From assembly GCF_041260155.1 (NCBI RefSeq), contig NC_091944.1, positions 16,069,272 through 16,133,271 on the forward strand: a stretch of 64,000 bases of DNA, read 5' to 3'. The translations under genes and the position numbers were made by a program. Under the pieces are notes generated by a model. That model had not been told where the DNA came from. It was given only the letters and a program-made list of their open reading frames with translations, and made no database searches. This document shows, piece after piece, positions 45,258-58,026 of the stretch (position 1 is the stretch's first letter; the number at the start of each line of letters is the position of its first letter). This DNA is from Ptychodera flava. Lineage: Eukaryota > Hemichordata > Enteropneusta > Ptychoderidae.

Positions 45258-48069
45258 CACAAACCTCAACACCCTGCCCCCTCAACACCTCCCCCAACCC
45301 CAATCAACCACCCAACATGTCAAGCACCTTCATAATCTCCATGCTCTGAAAACACCTGCTTCAGATGAAACACTTGTTCCTGATTGGTTGTAGAAGAGCC
45401 AATGACATGTGTTCATTCATTAACTGAAGCAGGTGTGTCATAACCCCTTTCACACCATGCATTGGTACAGTCCCATCATTCACAGTGGAGTGATTGGACC
45501 AATGTTCAAGGAAATAGGGTGAAAGGATTAGTTCAGCCCTTACTCACCACAATTACTGCTGTTTATGAGCTCTGTTTATGGTATGCAACATTCAACTACC
45601 CAACATGCACCTGGCTGAAGGCTTATGTGTCACACATGTGGACCGCAATGTTTCGAAAAAGCTGCTCTGCTGTTTTTGTGTCCCCAAATATGCACAATTT
45701 AATTTTTGGAAAAGTTCAGGTCATTCCAAGCAAGACTTGCAGCGCAATTTGCATCTAAAAAATAAACCAGTCCATCCATTGACCCACTGCTTGCATTTGA
45801 ATGCACTGTGCTAACAGCACAAGTGCCCTGTATTCCATTCTATAGACATGTTACAGGAAATGTGTCCAACAAGCCCATCCAGGAAATGAGTCCAACAAGT
45901 TCATCCAGTTTGTACTGGCAGATTTGTGTAAAGGTATTTCTCTTCAACTGAAAACGAAAATTTCAAAACAGTCAACTTTTCTTAAAAGCTGAACATAAAA
46001 ATAGGCATCGACCAGGATCTTAATCTAAATAGAACTTCAAATTGGACTGTCCCTTTCTTTGACCACCTGTCCAGAGTCCAGCCACAAAACTGCGGACTGG
46101 TAGTAATAGCTCAGACAAAATCTTTCAAGGGCTTAAAATGTTTCCTCATTCAGAAATTTTACTGTCAGGTGTGGATTCTCTGCATATGAGACAAGAGCTA
46201 CATTTAACTAAAATGTCATATTAGTCACCATAGGTCTCTTTCCCTGTTCAAAGCAATGATGGGAGTTCAGCAAAATTGTTGGCAATGATACCTGTCGCCA
46301 CATTACACATAATATAACACAGAAAGAAAATTTTTGTTTTCAAGGTATTTTAAGTTTTACTTTTTACAGTTGTTGGTAGTACCCTACAGATTTCATTATG
46401 TGCAAAGTTTCATCAGAACATGTGCTTTGAATCTTCAGCTATCCGATTGTGTAAATACTGTGTGCAAACTAGGATATAATTGTCATGGAAACAAAGTATC
46501 AAAATAAGAAGATATAGGTTAATAAATATATGCGATTTCTTTGTAATGCCATGTTTTGGCATATGTAAATATACGGTCAGCGGTATTGTTTACAAGAAAC
46601 TTTGACTTTCTAGATATGTAAAAAAGAGGAGAGTTTCTAACTTATGCTTGGCAAGCCAGTACTTAAGCATAGCCGTTTCTGAGCATCTCCTGACCTTCAG
46701 ACCAAAGAGTTTCGAAAGAAACAGGCTATGTACACCTGTTTGAGTAACTTGTTTGGGTAAATTGTTCTGTTCATGTCCTTCCTGTGGTATTTACATTGTG
46801 AAAATATTGCGTTTAAAGGTGTGCATCAATACATTTATCATACCATGGATATGGACAAGCCAGAAACACAAATAAAACATGCTTTTGTGTCAGGGTCAGA
46901 GGTCACAGATTTGCTATCTCTTGTACTAGTTGTAGTAGGTCAGGTGTTGCTCAAAAACTTAATTATTGGTTCATGTCAAAATTGCACTTTTTACAAGGTC
47001 TTTTGTCACTTAAATTTTCTTTTGTAATGGTTGATTCAATAAACATGTAAAATAATGTGAAAGGAGAAGTCTGAAGTGTGTTCATGAATAATGCATGAGA
47101 GAGTGAATAAAGCTCTGATCACAATTGTAGATATCGCTATAATAGCATTGCATGTGCCATATTGGCTGCAACCAACAATGATTTGGACAATTTTTTTCAT
47201 GAGACTTTTTATGTTTACAAGTTACCCCTTGCCTCTTCTTGCTGGCGAGTGCCAGATATGATTTTTATAGTGTGCCTGAGTGAATAGTGATTGTCACTAT
47301 TGTATGATCATTTTCATCACATGAACAATTTTGAAAATAGATCTATTTTTGTTTGGTTAATAATATGAAAGTGTGACAGATTCGACCCTATCATATAGAC
47401 AGCTGTTTCAAAAAAGTATTTATTTATTTATTTAGTGCCTAAAGGGTATACTGAAAATGGAAAAGTGAGTGGAAACATGGCCAAAATGATTTTTCTTGAT
47501 GTATGCTGGCAATCTTTTATCTTCAACCTGCCCATTAATTCCATACACCTGGGATTATCAATAGAGACAATATGGTCATTCATTTATTTGCAAGGACAAC
47601 AATACCATTTCAACCACAACAACAAATTATTTATCAATTTGATAGGCACACAACAATGAAATTACCAGTGTTCCATGCATTTTCTGGAGCCAGAGCTTTG
47701 TTTACCCTCCATAAACCTATGCAAAAATCATAGTTTAATGTATGCAGCTGTAACTGAGGTGGTTTGGAAAAACGTTGAAGTCAAATCAGCACGTAAAAGA
47801 CACAAATCCTGTCAGAAAACCACCAGCACTGACCAACAGCTACTGTAGCCACAGGGAAGCCTAGCCCTACAAGTTTGGCAAGAGTGTCTAGCTTTCAAGT
47901 TGGCTACGCCTTCTCCCAACTCCTCCCATCGAAATGAACAAAAAAATTGACAGAAAACGGTGTATAGATACAAACTGCATAAGAATCGAAATTAATTGAC
48001 TGACCAAATACAACATATTCAAGATGCAACGTTAGTATCATAAAGTGAGTATTGATACTGACATCGTAA
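45258..48069 (+). other. WDR35: WDR35 3' UTR and downstream intergenic DNA
   Basis: No coding exon recognised. Candidate AATAAA signals follow the WDR35 stop at 45761-45766, 46521-46526 and 47038-47043. The first, about 500 nt after the stop, gives the most ordinary 3' UTR. A related CCCCTTTCACACC / GGGTGAAAGG pair lies at about 45447-45530. Confidence 0.5.
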
Positions 48070-48350
48070 AGGGCCAGTAATTCTAACCCTTGATGATTTT
48101 TTCACTTTTTCTTTTATTTTATAAATCTATTGCAACTTTGTATTCTACCCTTTAAAGAATGTTGAAAAAACAAACACTTATTTAGCTTGTCAACATAGAG
48201 TCTTCTATTACATCTGAATACTGAGTTGACAAGCTGAATGCTGTGTATATCAACATGCTTTGAGGGGTAGAACAAGAAATTTTGGTTGACATTAAAAACT
48301 AAAATAGTGGAAAAATCATCAAAAGTTTAATATTAGCATATACTGGCCCT
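48070..48350. mobile_element. 281-bp miniature element, ends AGGGCCAGTA / TACTGGCCCT
   Basis: Ten-base perfect terminal inverted repeats, TAA on both sides (48067-48069, 48351-48353), and an internal fold (TTAGCTTGTCAAC against GTTGACAAGCTGAA). A diverged relative lies at about 60337-60467 (gctgacaagctaaat, gggtagaacaag, actactggcccc), probably lacking one end. Confidence 0.8.
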
Positions 48351-48606
48351 TAATATGTACATGTGTTGCTCAGTTTCATTGCATGTGTACTGTTGTTCAG
48401 TAATTATTTCAATTCCATTGATTGTTTTCTCTAATATTAAATTGTCTAATTATTGTTTGTTTCTCAATTTGTATGTTTATTTGTTAGTTTTGTTTTGTTT
48501 GATTATCCTGGCTTCCCTATGGCGAAGCTGTTGCCGTCAAGAGGCCTTTGACTTACGACGAGTTCCCAGTCAATTGATCATGGTCACTCTCCGCATGTGC
48601 CCATAA

Positions 48607-50521
48607 GGGAGCGTTCAGTTATTGTGGGCACGCAAAATCCAGGGGGGGAGGGGGGGTCACCTCAAATTTGAAAACTGCAAAGGGGGGGGGGAGTCATGTA
48701 TTTTTCAAACAGCTCAGAGGGGGGTCACTTAATTTTCACAAATATCCGTCCTGTCAAAAAGCAGTTCAGTGTTCAGAAATATTCTGGGAGATAAAAATGA
48801 TTTGTTGCATGATTTCATTCTCTGAAGTTATTCACCTGTAAATCTGAACAAAAGTATAATTATCTGTCACATGAACATCTTGACTTGACAACTCTGAGGC
48901 TTGTCTTGTTGCAAATCAAGCTCACTGCACTGAGAGCAATGAACAATTCCTATTACAATGTACTTACATATCATCGTCGTAAACCACGCGCCTCTTTACG
49001 GCAACAGCTCAGCGCTACCCGTCTTGATTTTTGCATAGGTCAGCGGAGCGGAAATTATTGCTCTGGCTCGCAAGAATGAGATAAGGCAAGTTTTGTTAGG
49101 GAAATTATTTAACAGTTACCTGTACTGAGACTACTTGAACCATGAAAAGTTAAATAATACTTTTAGGTGAAATTCCAATATCATAATTGTTGTCCACATC
49201 TGAACTTTTAAATACCCTATTTGAATCAAGTACATTTGTATCAATTATCAAACACCTATAAAAGCACAAATTAATTTAGTTTAGCATTGTAAAAAAATTA
49301 TTCTTAGTTTTCTCATAGACTCCAGTGTATAAGTGAATCAGCATTTCGGTGGAATTACAAAATCTAATTTCTTGCACATATATCAACCTTTAACCATCCT
49401 AGGCTAAACTAAGTACTTTAAAATGAATTATTAAATGTCTATAAATACACAGATTTTGATAGTTTTGTATCGGAAAAAACTTATTCATATTTTCCTCATG
49501 AACTCTCATGTACTACAGTGAATCTACATTTTGGTATAATTCCAAAATCCAATTTCTGGCAAACACATCCACTTGTTACCACCCTAATCTAATCAAGTAC
49601 ACTGATGTCAATAATCGAGAGTACATAAATACATGGGTTTACCTATTTTTGTATTGGAAAAAAATTATTCATACTTTCCTCATAGACTCCCATGTATAGT
49701 GGATGAACATTTTCAGTGAAATTCCATAATCAGATTTCTTGTACACATAATATGCACCTTTAACCATCATATTCTAATCAAGTACAATTATGTTAATTAT
49801 TGAACGTCTGTATATGCACAAGTATACCAAGTTTTTCATTGGAAAAAAAATTATTCACAATTTTATCATGATTGACTCCCATGTATAGTGGATGAATATT
49901 TTTGGTGAAATTCTAAGGTCAACCTTTTTGTCCACATGCCAGTTGTAACAACCCTATTTCATTTAAGTACATTTATGTAAATTATCAAATATCTATAAAT
50001 GCATAGATATAGTTTTGCATTGAGAAAGTATTACATAGATTCCTCATACATGTATGAGAAAATATATGTATACCATGTATAGTGAGTCAACATTATCAAC
50101 AGCTGATTTTTAATTAAATCCAAATATCAAAATATGTACACACACGCTTGCGCAAAAATATTGCGATCCACCAGTAATTTCTGTCCAACCCCTTTGAGGG
50201 GTAATTTCAAAATTATAGCAAGTCAGAATGGGAAATCTGAGCATTAACACCTTTTGAGTTTGTAAGGAAGGTCATTTGAAAAAATCTAAGCTCTTTGGGG
50301 GGGGGATTCAATCGCTCCATACCCCTGAGGTGTTTGTGTGTGCAGCTAATTTACTCAAGCAATGTGGGGGGGGGGGGGGGGGGGGGGTCATGAAATTTTT
50401 GTCATCTTGAAAGGGTTGGTCATCAATTTTTTGGTACAATGGGTAGGGGGTTCAGTTATTTTGACTGATGCGCAGGAAGAATTTGCCGGCCCACCCCCGG
50501 CCATAATAACTGAACGCTCCC
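48607..50521. mobile_element. 1.9-kb non-autonomous DNA transposon, TAA target site, abutting SLC25A32
   Basis: Terminal inverted repeats GGGAGCGTTCAGTTATT and its inverse (AATAACTGAACGCTCCC), with TAA at 48604-48606 and 50522-50524. G-run/GTCA blocks lie just inside both ends, the same design as the element at 5695-6931. The middle (about 49137-50095) holds five or so tandem modules of about 185 bp containing GACTCCCATGTATAGTGGAT and AAATTC. No credible transposase frame. It ends about 240 bp before the SLC25A32 ATG. Confidence 0.88.
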
Positions 50522-50524
50522 TAA

Positions 50525-50764
50525 GCACGCAATGGTTTTCAAGTTCGCATTTACGCCAAGACAATGTGCCTCTGTTCTTGGAACAAGGACATGACGTCAC
50601 GAATGACGACATACTAGTATTACGTGTCGCCCCCAACGTCCACCGGAAATGGGTAATCAACAATGGCTGCGCCCGGTTGAATAAGTCGTCGATCGTGTCG
50701 CAGATAACAAAACAAGGCTGCTACGTTTATGTGACTGCAAACTTTTAAAGAGTTTGTTGATGTC
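50525..50764 (+). promoter_or_regulatory. SLC25A32: SLC25A32 promoter / 5' UTR
   Basis: A CpG-rich interval directly before the ATG. It contains a perfect CRE palindrome TGACGTCA at 50592-50599, an ETS-type CCGGAAAT at 50643-50650 and a YY1-like CAATGGCTGCGCC near 50662. These are typical of TATA-less housekeeping promoters. The assignment is by motif and position only. Confidence 0.55.
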
Positions 50765-53700
50765 ATGGCTGACCAGGTCCAAAAACAAGCGATTTCGCTG
50801 TTTAGCCATGTACGATACGAGAATTTAGTAGCTGGAATCGCTGGTGGCGTCATCTCAACCCTCGCCTTGCATCCTTTGGATTTAGTGAAAATTCGATTCG
50901 CAGGTAAGATACATCACGGAGCACGGTCCCTCCACAAGGGAGGGACCGTGCACGTGCACCGTGCACGGAGACATGTATCATCTGATCGTCGACGTGATGA
51001 TGAAAGTATTGAGTTAGTACCTAGGGGTAACTACCCATTACATGTAATTCAATCATTTTGAACATTGTCCCAGCCTTAGAAATATTCAGCACGGCTTTGA
51101 AATTTTGTGTAGGACTTTGTGTTCGGTTTGACCTCTGGTACAAGTTCAATTACAAAATGGCACATATGTGGAATCTTATAAGCACAACTAAATTCATAAA
51201 AGCAACTTATCCAGGCGTTATAAGAAGGGATGTGTAATAAACTAAAATTTTACTGTATAAAGAATATGAATATAAATAAATTGTACGTAATATGAGAATT
51301 TTAAAGATTTTTAAAATACCCAGTATTTGGCCCAATAACACAGATTATGAATATCCCATATTACCATTGTGAAAATTTCTGTCCAGACAGACTCTTTCAT
51401 AAACCTAATACATACTATAGCTGTATAGAATAGCCAAGTGATGGATATTTCAACATATCAGAGACTGTTTACCAGGAAACTGTGGATGAGACATTTAATG
51501 AGAATATTGAAAAAAATTCCAGTGCTTTATTTTGAGTCACTGGAATAGTAATAAGTGAAGCTATGATAAATATTATCAGATACATCAAGCTGATAGTTTA
51601 ATCTGTACTCAGCATTATAACCTTTATCTCTCGATCTTGACAGTATCACAGACTTGCTCAAGACCTTTGAAGGGCTGCCCTCTCGAAGTTGTCCATTAAT
51701 TCATTCATGAGTTGTATGCCACAGAATGTTCAGAGAATTAGTTTTGGAATGTGCCCCTATCAAATGTAACAGGATGATATCAAGGATCAGAAGTTACTTC
51801 AAATTTGCTCTCAAGTGATTTACAGTGTCACATGTCCTGTTAAATCTCCAGTATGATGAAAAATAAACTGTTTTATGTGGACAAACATTCAAACTACCAA
51901 AACAAACAGCTTAATTTTTGCTTACTTAATCACTGAGTTTTATCTTTCAGCTAGTGATGGCTTGCGAGGCAGACCAACCTACAATGGCCTAGTACATGCC
52001 TTCACCTCGATTGTCCGGGAGCGTGGCTATCTAGGCCTCTATCAGGGAGTCGCTCCCAATGTATGGGGTGCTGGTGCATCATGGGGGTTCTACTTTCTTT
52101 TGTAAGTATATATAGAGTCATGTTTTGTATTGTCATGCATCATACAGTAACCACTAAACATCCAGTACACATAATCACAGACCCTTTATAAACCGTAGGG
52201 TCTATGACCTAACATGAAATTTTACATGCCTTTGTAATTTTCAGCATTATACATTTAGACTAATTATGTACAATGTGACAAACCAATTTTTCTTCACATT
52301 TAACAATGCAGTGTCTCTCTACAAAGTAGCCACTATTTGTTACTTGCCAGAACAAGTCAAATTATGTTTTCCGGATTGAAAGTGTACTTTAACCCTTATC
52401 CTGCCATATGTTTTGGTTCAATACTGCTTTTTACTGATTGGCAGATTTGGAAGTGATAGGCCTTGCAGGATAACTAAGGGTCAATATACTCAATATATTT
52501 TTGTGCACCCAAACTAGAAAGATGAAAGGTTTAGCCAAAATTGATTTTAGAGTTTGTTCTTGTTTCCTGTCTTTACAGTTACGGTGCAATTAAAACATAC
52601 ATGCAAGACGGCAGAAATGAACCATTAGGTCCAGGGAGACACATCCTTGCGGCAGCTACATCAGGTGAGATTTACCAAAGGGAACTTGTTTGAAAGTTTT
52701 AAATTCTCCACACTATCAGGAAGATATACCCTCACACTGCATTGTTTCCTGTTCTTTCTGAATTTAAGTGAGAACTGTACTCACAAAATAATAGCAAAAG
52801 GGCTACCATGCTTATGATATGGTTGTGTTTGTTTTATCTATTCATCCCAATCACCTATTAACCCTTTGAGCACCAAAGTCAATTTTTGTCAACTTTACAA
52901 AATATATCCCAGTCAAATTTTTTCAGATTTTTGCCAAAATTTTGAAAAAAAACTGAAGTTTATCAAATATGATGTCCATTTGCTCCAAAATTATCAAAAC
53001 AAATACAGAAAAATTCATAAAAATTGGTAGAATGTGGCACTAAAATTTTGGTCGGAAAAATTACAGCGCACAAAGGGTTAACAGGTCCACAATCACTGTT
53101 GATAACACTGGGGTTGGTCCAAACCATGGAGGTGAAAGGGTTTTACATGAGAAATGAACATCTCAAACAACAACACTCTCGTCTCATTCAATAGTGGAAC
53201 CATATGGGTATAAATATAAGAATTTGAATTGCAGGCAGCTGTTCATAATCGCAGAAAGCAAATTAAATGAAGTATTTAGCGGTAAGGTTCTGCATGAAAC
53301 TAAAATTTATATCAGACTGCTCTTAAAACTTTTCTTGTTGGATAGCTATAACATTGTTTCAGGTATGGTTATAGAAGTCTTGTTCTCTCACTTGATGTTC
53401 CATAAGAAACAAATAAGTGGTGCTTTTTTATATTTTTAGGTGTTATAACTCTCTTTATCACCAATCCTATCTGGGTTGTTAAAACCAGACTGGCTCTACA
53501 GTATGAAGGTATCCGCAATCTTTCCAAGTCAGACGTCAAAGTGAAACCCAAGAAGTACAAGGGGATGTTAGACGCTTTGTTCAAAATATACAAATTTGAA
53601 GGAATACCTGGTCTATACAGTGTAAGAATGACGATCATATAGTTTCACTCACAACTCTTCCTTTCTTTTGCTTCGCTGATCTTTATGATGACTTAGTACT

Positions 53701-56700
53701 GTCTAGATACTTGCCTGAAGCTAAATACACGGCCACCACACTGAAATTTGTGGTACTTATTAGTCCCCACGGACACCGTCCGGGGGGACTTATAGGTTTG
53801 GTCATGTCCGTGTGTGCGTCCGTGCGTCCGTCCGTTCACGCAGATATCTCAGAGACGCCTGGAGCGATTTCGTTCAAACTTGGTACAAGGATAGTACCCT
53901 ACCTCATACAGATGCACGTCGATTTGTTTCACAATGCGATCAAATTTGGCCGTGTTAGAGGACTTTTTAGTTTTCACCTCCATAGACTCCCATCTATAAG
54001 GCAGTCCATAGACTCCCATGTATAAGGCAGTCCATAGACTCCCATGTATAAGGCAGTCCATAGACTCCCATGTATAAGGAAGTCCATAGACTCCCATGTA
54101 TAAGGCAGTCCATAGACTCCCATGTATAAGGCAGTCCATAGACTCCCATGTATAAGGCAGTCCATAGACTCCCATGTATAAGGCAGTCCATAGACTCCCT
54201 GTATAAGGAAGTCCATAGACTCCCATGTATAAGGCAGTCCATAGACTCCCATGTATAAGGCCAAGAAAAATAAAAATTTAGTTCTCATCGTATTCATATT
54301 GCAAAAAGGATGCAGTGACACAGTTTTTAGTCCCCACAGATAAGTCCAGGGGGCTTATAGATTGGGTCATGTCGTCCGTGAGTCCATCCGTTCACGCAGA
54401 TATCTCAGACACTTTGACAAAATGTCATGTGACCTTGGTGACCTTTGACCTCGAATATACATATTTGTCCATAACTCAGTAACCACAAGTGGTAAACCTT
54501 TCATATATGGTATGATGGGACACCCTATGACGCCACATATTGTACCTCATTAATTATGTGCATATCTAATTTTGAGCGAGCCAATAGAGCTAGAGGTCTG
54601 ATTTTTGGTATATAGGGATAACTTAGCAATACAATTTTTTTTGACAAAATGTCATATGACCTCAATGACCTTTGACCTTAAATATACATATTTGTGCATA
54701 ATTCAGTATCCACAAGTGCTACACCCTTCATATATGGTATGATGGGACACCTTATGACGCCTTATATTGTACCTCATTAATTATGTGCATATCTAATTTT
54801 GAGCGAGCCAATAGAGCTAGATGTCTGATTTTTGGTATATAGGGATAACTTATCAAGACAATTTTTTTTACAAAATGTCACGTGACTTCGGTGACCTTTG
54901 ACCTCAAATATACATATTTGTCCATAACACAGGAACCACAAGTGGTACACCCTTCATATCTGGTATGATAGGACACCTTATGACGCCACATATTGTACCT
55001 CATTAATTATGTGCATATCTAATTTTGAGCAAGCCAATAGAGCTAGATGTATGATTTTTGGTATACAGGGATAGACTATAGGAGAGAAATTATTTGACAA
55101 AATGTCATGTGACCTCGATAACCTTTTACCTAGAATACACGATTATGTCAATAAATAAGTAACCACAAGTGCTATGTCCTTTATATTTAGTAGGATGGAA
55201 GACCTTATGACAACACATGCTTTACCTCATTAATTTGCACATATATAATTGTGGGCAAGCCAATAGAGCTTTAGGTCTGAATTTTGGCATATATGGATTA
55301 ATTAGCAATACAGTTTTTTTTTCAAAATGTCACGTGACCTTTATGACCTTTGACTTGATTATGCATATGCATAACTCAGTAACCACAAGTTCTTTACGCT
55401 TCAATTTTGATAGGATAATAGACCTTAAGATGTCACATCGTGTAACTCATTTATTATGCCACAATGTATTTCTTGGCTGGCCAATACAGCTATAGGTCTG
55501 ATCTTTTTTCCCGATTTAGAACCATAACTTAGACATGCCTCTTGTTTCAAATTGGGAACAATGACATAGACCTATGTGTCCATAGATCTGAACATATACA
55601 CTACAGTGATACTTCTTAATGACCACATTTCCCTGCCCCATCAAGACTAATACTCCTATTACAAGTGGGGACTATGTCATTGTCAATGACTTGTTCCAAA
55701 TAATTTATATAATGTACAATTCAAGGCAGATGAATATTCCACATTGATAAAGAACAATTAGCATAAAATTTCAATACCGAAATAATGCTCATTAATATAA
55801 TTTGCATAAATTAATACTAATCTGCCTCGATCTTGCACTAATAGCAGTAATTTGGAAAAGTTTTATCCAGCAGACAACAAATGATCACTGGAAAGACTTA
55901 AAACCACAAAATTAATTGTTCAGTGACAGTCAGAAACTTACACAGAAATTATGATCTTCTAAGTTCACGTAAAATGTCAAGAACTTTATTCACAGCTTTC
56001 CGTACCAACCAATCCATTTGATATGAAAGTGATCCATACCTTCTGACAAGTCACTAAATTATTTAGCATTGTAATTGTCCATAGAGCTTACTGCTACAAA
56101 CTCGTTTAGTCCATAATCTCAGGGGAGATGCTGTACTTGATGTAGCATACAGATTACTCGCAGTATAGTAACATTTTTCACTGTCTCTGTTTAGGGTCTC
56201 ATACCAGGGTTGCTTGGTGTTTCCCATGGTGCACTGCAATTCATGGCGTATGAAGAGTTGAAAAAATTGTACAATAATCACTATGATCAATCAAATGAAA
56301 CACAACTGGTAAGTGAGAGTGATTTGATAATGGAATAACCAGTGTATATATTACCTGAATATCATCTGTAGATTTGTTGTTTGTCAGGTATGTCTTTATG
56401 GAAAATATCGAACATGTTCCTTCTGGAAGCTGTCCGTGAAGTGCCTTTTACACAGAGGAGGAATTCAAGGTGTACTGTTTAATCACAGCGGAGAAAACTA
56501 ACAAATCCAAGTTTGTATCATGTGATAGACTTTGCATAGCCTCTTATTGGTAAAATCACATTGATTTTAGCAGTGTGGTTAGACTTATGTACCCGGAAAG
56601 GAGTTAAAAATCAATGAAGGAAGAAGTTGTATTGCTATCAAAATGAAAGGAAGGAATTATTTCATTTTGGGAAATTTACTGCAGCTATGATCATCACACT

Positions 56701-57549
56701 CATACCAATGATATATATATATTTGTCTCTGTTACAGGGGGCGAGTGCATACATCACGTTTGCAGCTCTGTCCAAATTGTTTGCCGTAAGTGTGACGTAT
56801 CCATACCAGGTTGTCAGAGTCAGGCTGCAGGATCAGCACAAGAGATACAACAGTGTCTCTGACTGTGTGAGAAAGACGTGGAAGTAAGTGCATACGTGTT
56901 TTGTATTATACTCGAGGGTCAGCATTGAGGTCAATGATGCCTGGTCACCATTGGATGCACAAATTGGCAAAATTTGATTAAGTGAAATGTGTTGAAGTTA
57001 CAATGGGGACCCTAGGATGTGGCGATGATTTGGAATTGTATAGTTCTGATGGTAATATCACTACTATTTATTTAGTATTGTATGATACATACAAAGCACT
57101 TTGATAATCAACATTTTACGGATTTGTGTGAAGGGAATTGTCTCAAACTATGTTTTTTTCTTAAAACAAAAATGCAACATGTCTTTTGAAGTGTTCTTGT
57201 AAACCAGCAACAAGAAACAAGACAAGAACCCACCCTTCTACGAGCATTACAGTGCAATTCGCACAAAGATCAAATCACTGACTGCATAATCTTTTTCCAT
57301 AATCTGTCCATAAATGTATTGCAAGGATGCATCAGTACTGGCAATCATACATCAAAATTCACAGCATCATCACTGGCTATTCCTCACGTACAATTTTTTT
57401 TTTCTCCACTACACAGGTATGAAGGAGCCAAGGGTTTCTACAAGGGTCTAGTTCCAAACTTATTACGGGTAACTCCAGCAACGTGCATCACGTTTGTAGT
57501 CTATGAGAAGATGAAGTATGCACTGATGCCACCGAAACTACCCTCATGA
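50765..57549 (+). CDS. SLC25A32: Mitochondrial folate/FAD carrier SLC25A32, complete, 7 exons
   Basis: Exons: 50765-50903, 51951-52101, 52579-52664, 53440-53621, 56195-56308, 56738-56883, 57417-57549. Borders are GT-AG, phases agree, and the product is 316 aa (human 315). Three mitochondrial-carrier repeats carry signatures PLDLVKIRF (P37), PIWVVKTRL (P135) and PYQVVRVRL (P246). The W and Q replacing the usual acidic residue in repeats 2 and 3 are typical of the folate/FAD carrier branch. GLYQGV and the close match [14 protein letters not shown] agree with the human protein as recalled. It sits in the inner mitochondrial membrane and is linked to folate and FAD import. Relative to human there is an insertion in the matrix loop after repeat 2 ([15 protein letters not shown]). 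Intron 4 holds two tandem-module elements. Confidence 0.97.
50921..50951. repeat. Perfect 13-bp-stem hairpin just after the SLC25A32 exon 1 donor
   Basis: GCACGGTCCCTCC pairs with GGAGGGACCGTGC around the loop ACAAG. It starts 17 nt downstream of the exon 1 splice junction. It is followed by GTGCACGTGCACCGTGCACG, which can also pair with the stem. The hairpin core recurs at 17081-17107. Confidence 0.85.
52862..53077. mobile_element. CCCTTTGAG-family miniature element, copy 5 (SLC25A32 intron 3)
   Basis: 216 bp with ends CCCTTTGAGCACC and GCGCACAAAGGG, TTAA at 52858-52861 and 53078-53081, collinear with copies 1 and 2. Confidence 0.87.
53761..54327 (+). mobile_element. TAGTCCCCAC element E1 with a 26-bp minisatellite (SLC25A32 intron 4)
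   Basis: The left end TAGTCCCCACGGACACC is followed by a GTCCGTGCGTCCGTCCGTTC cluster and ATATCTCAGAGACG. 53981-54260 is a tandem array of 26-bp units (CATAGACTCCCATGTATAAG plus GCAGTC), about 10-11 nearly identical copies. No right end is visible before E2 starts, so E1 is either truncated or the outer half of a composite. Minus-strand frames reading GVYGLPYT repeats are by-products of the array. Confidence 0.75.
54328..55674 (+). mobile_element. TAGTCCCCAC element E2 with about 225-bp tandem modules
   Basis: Terminal inverted repeats TAGTCCCCAC (54328-54337) and GTGGGGACTA (55665-55674). A GTCCGTGAGTCCATCCGTTC cluster and ATATCTCAGA lie inside the left end, as in E1. The body is about five modules of roughly 225 bp, each with TGACCTTTGACCT, CATAACTCAGTAACCACAAG, TTAATTATGTGCATATCTAA and AGCCAATAGAGCTA; later modules are more diverged. 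Non-coding. Confidence 0.8.
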
Positions 57550-58026
57550 TCCTATGAAGATATAAAGCAAATCTTTTCTACATTTAATTTTAAATTTTAC
57601 CGATTATATTTGCTACAGCATGGAATTTATGAAATTCTAGCATCTTTTCAGTTCTATCCTTTTTCAGCTCCTTTTTTCTCACTTGAGTATTGCGCACAAT
57701 ATTTTCTGTAACTCCATGACAGTTTTTCTTTCACATGTTTGTCTTCGTAATGAGTACATGCCTTGCAATTCAGTGCTATGGGGCATTAGTTCATACTTTG
57801 CTGTCATAAACTTGACAATCAAGAGAAAAATTCAAGGTCACCTGGAAAAAATTTTTTATGTGGAAATGATTAATTACGTAAAATACAAAATGGCAACCAT
57901 TCTACGTGCTAACTTGATTAGAGAAAGGGGAGACTGAAACTGCTTGTGTACAGAGTTTGTATACATTAATGGTTCTACTCCTGAATAAAAAGGACGCACA
58001 GTACACTCAAGAGGTCACATAATGGT

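Noticed and set aside
53849-54321. 82-125-codon minus-strand frames rich in GVYGLPYT
   Set aside because: Translation of the 26-bp minisatellite in three frames.
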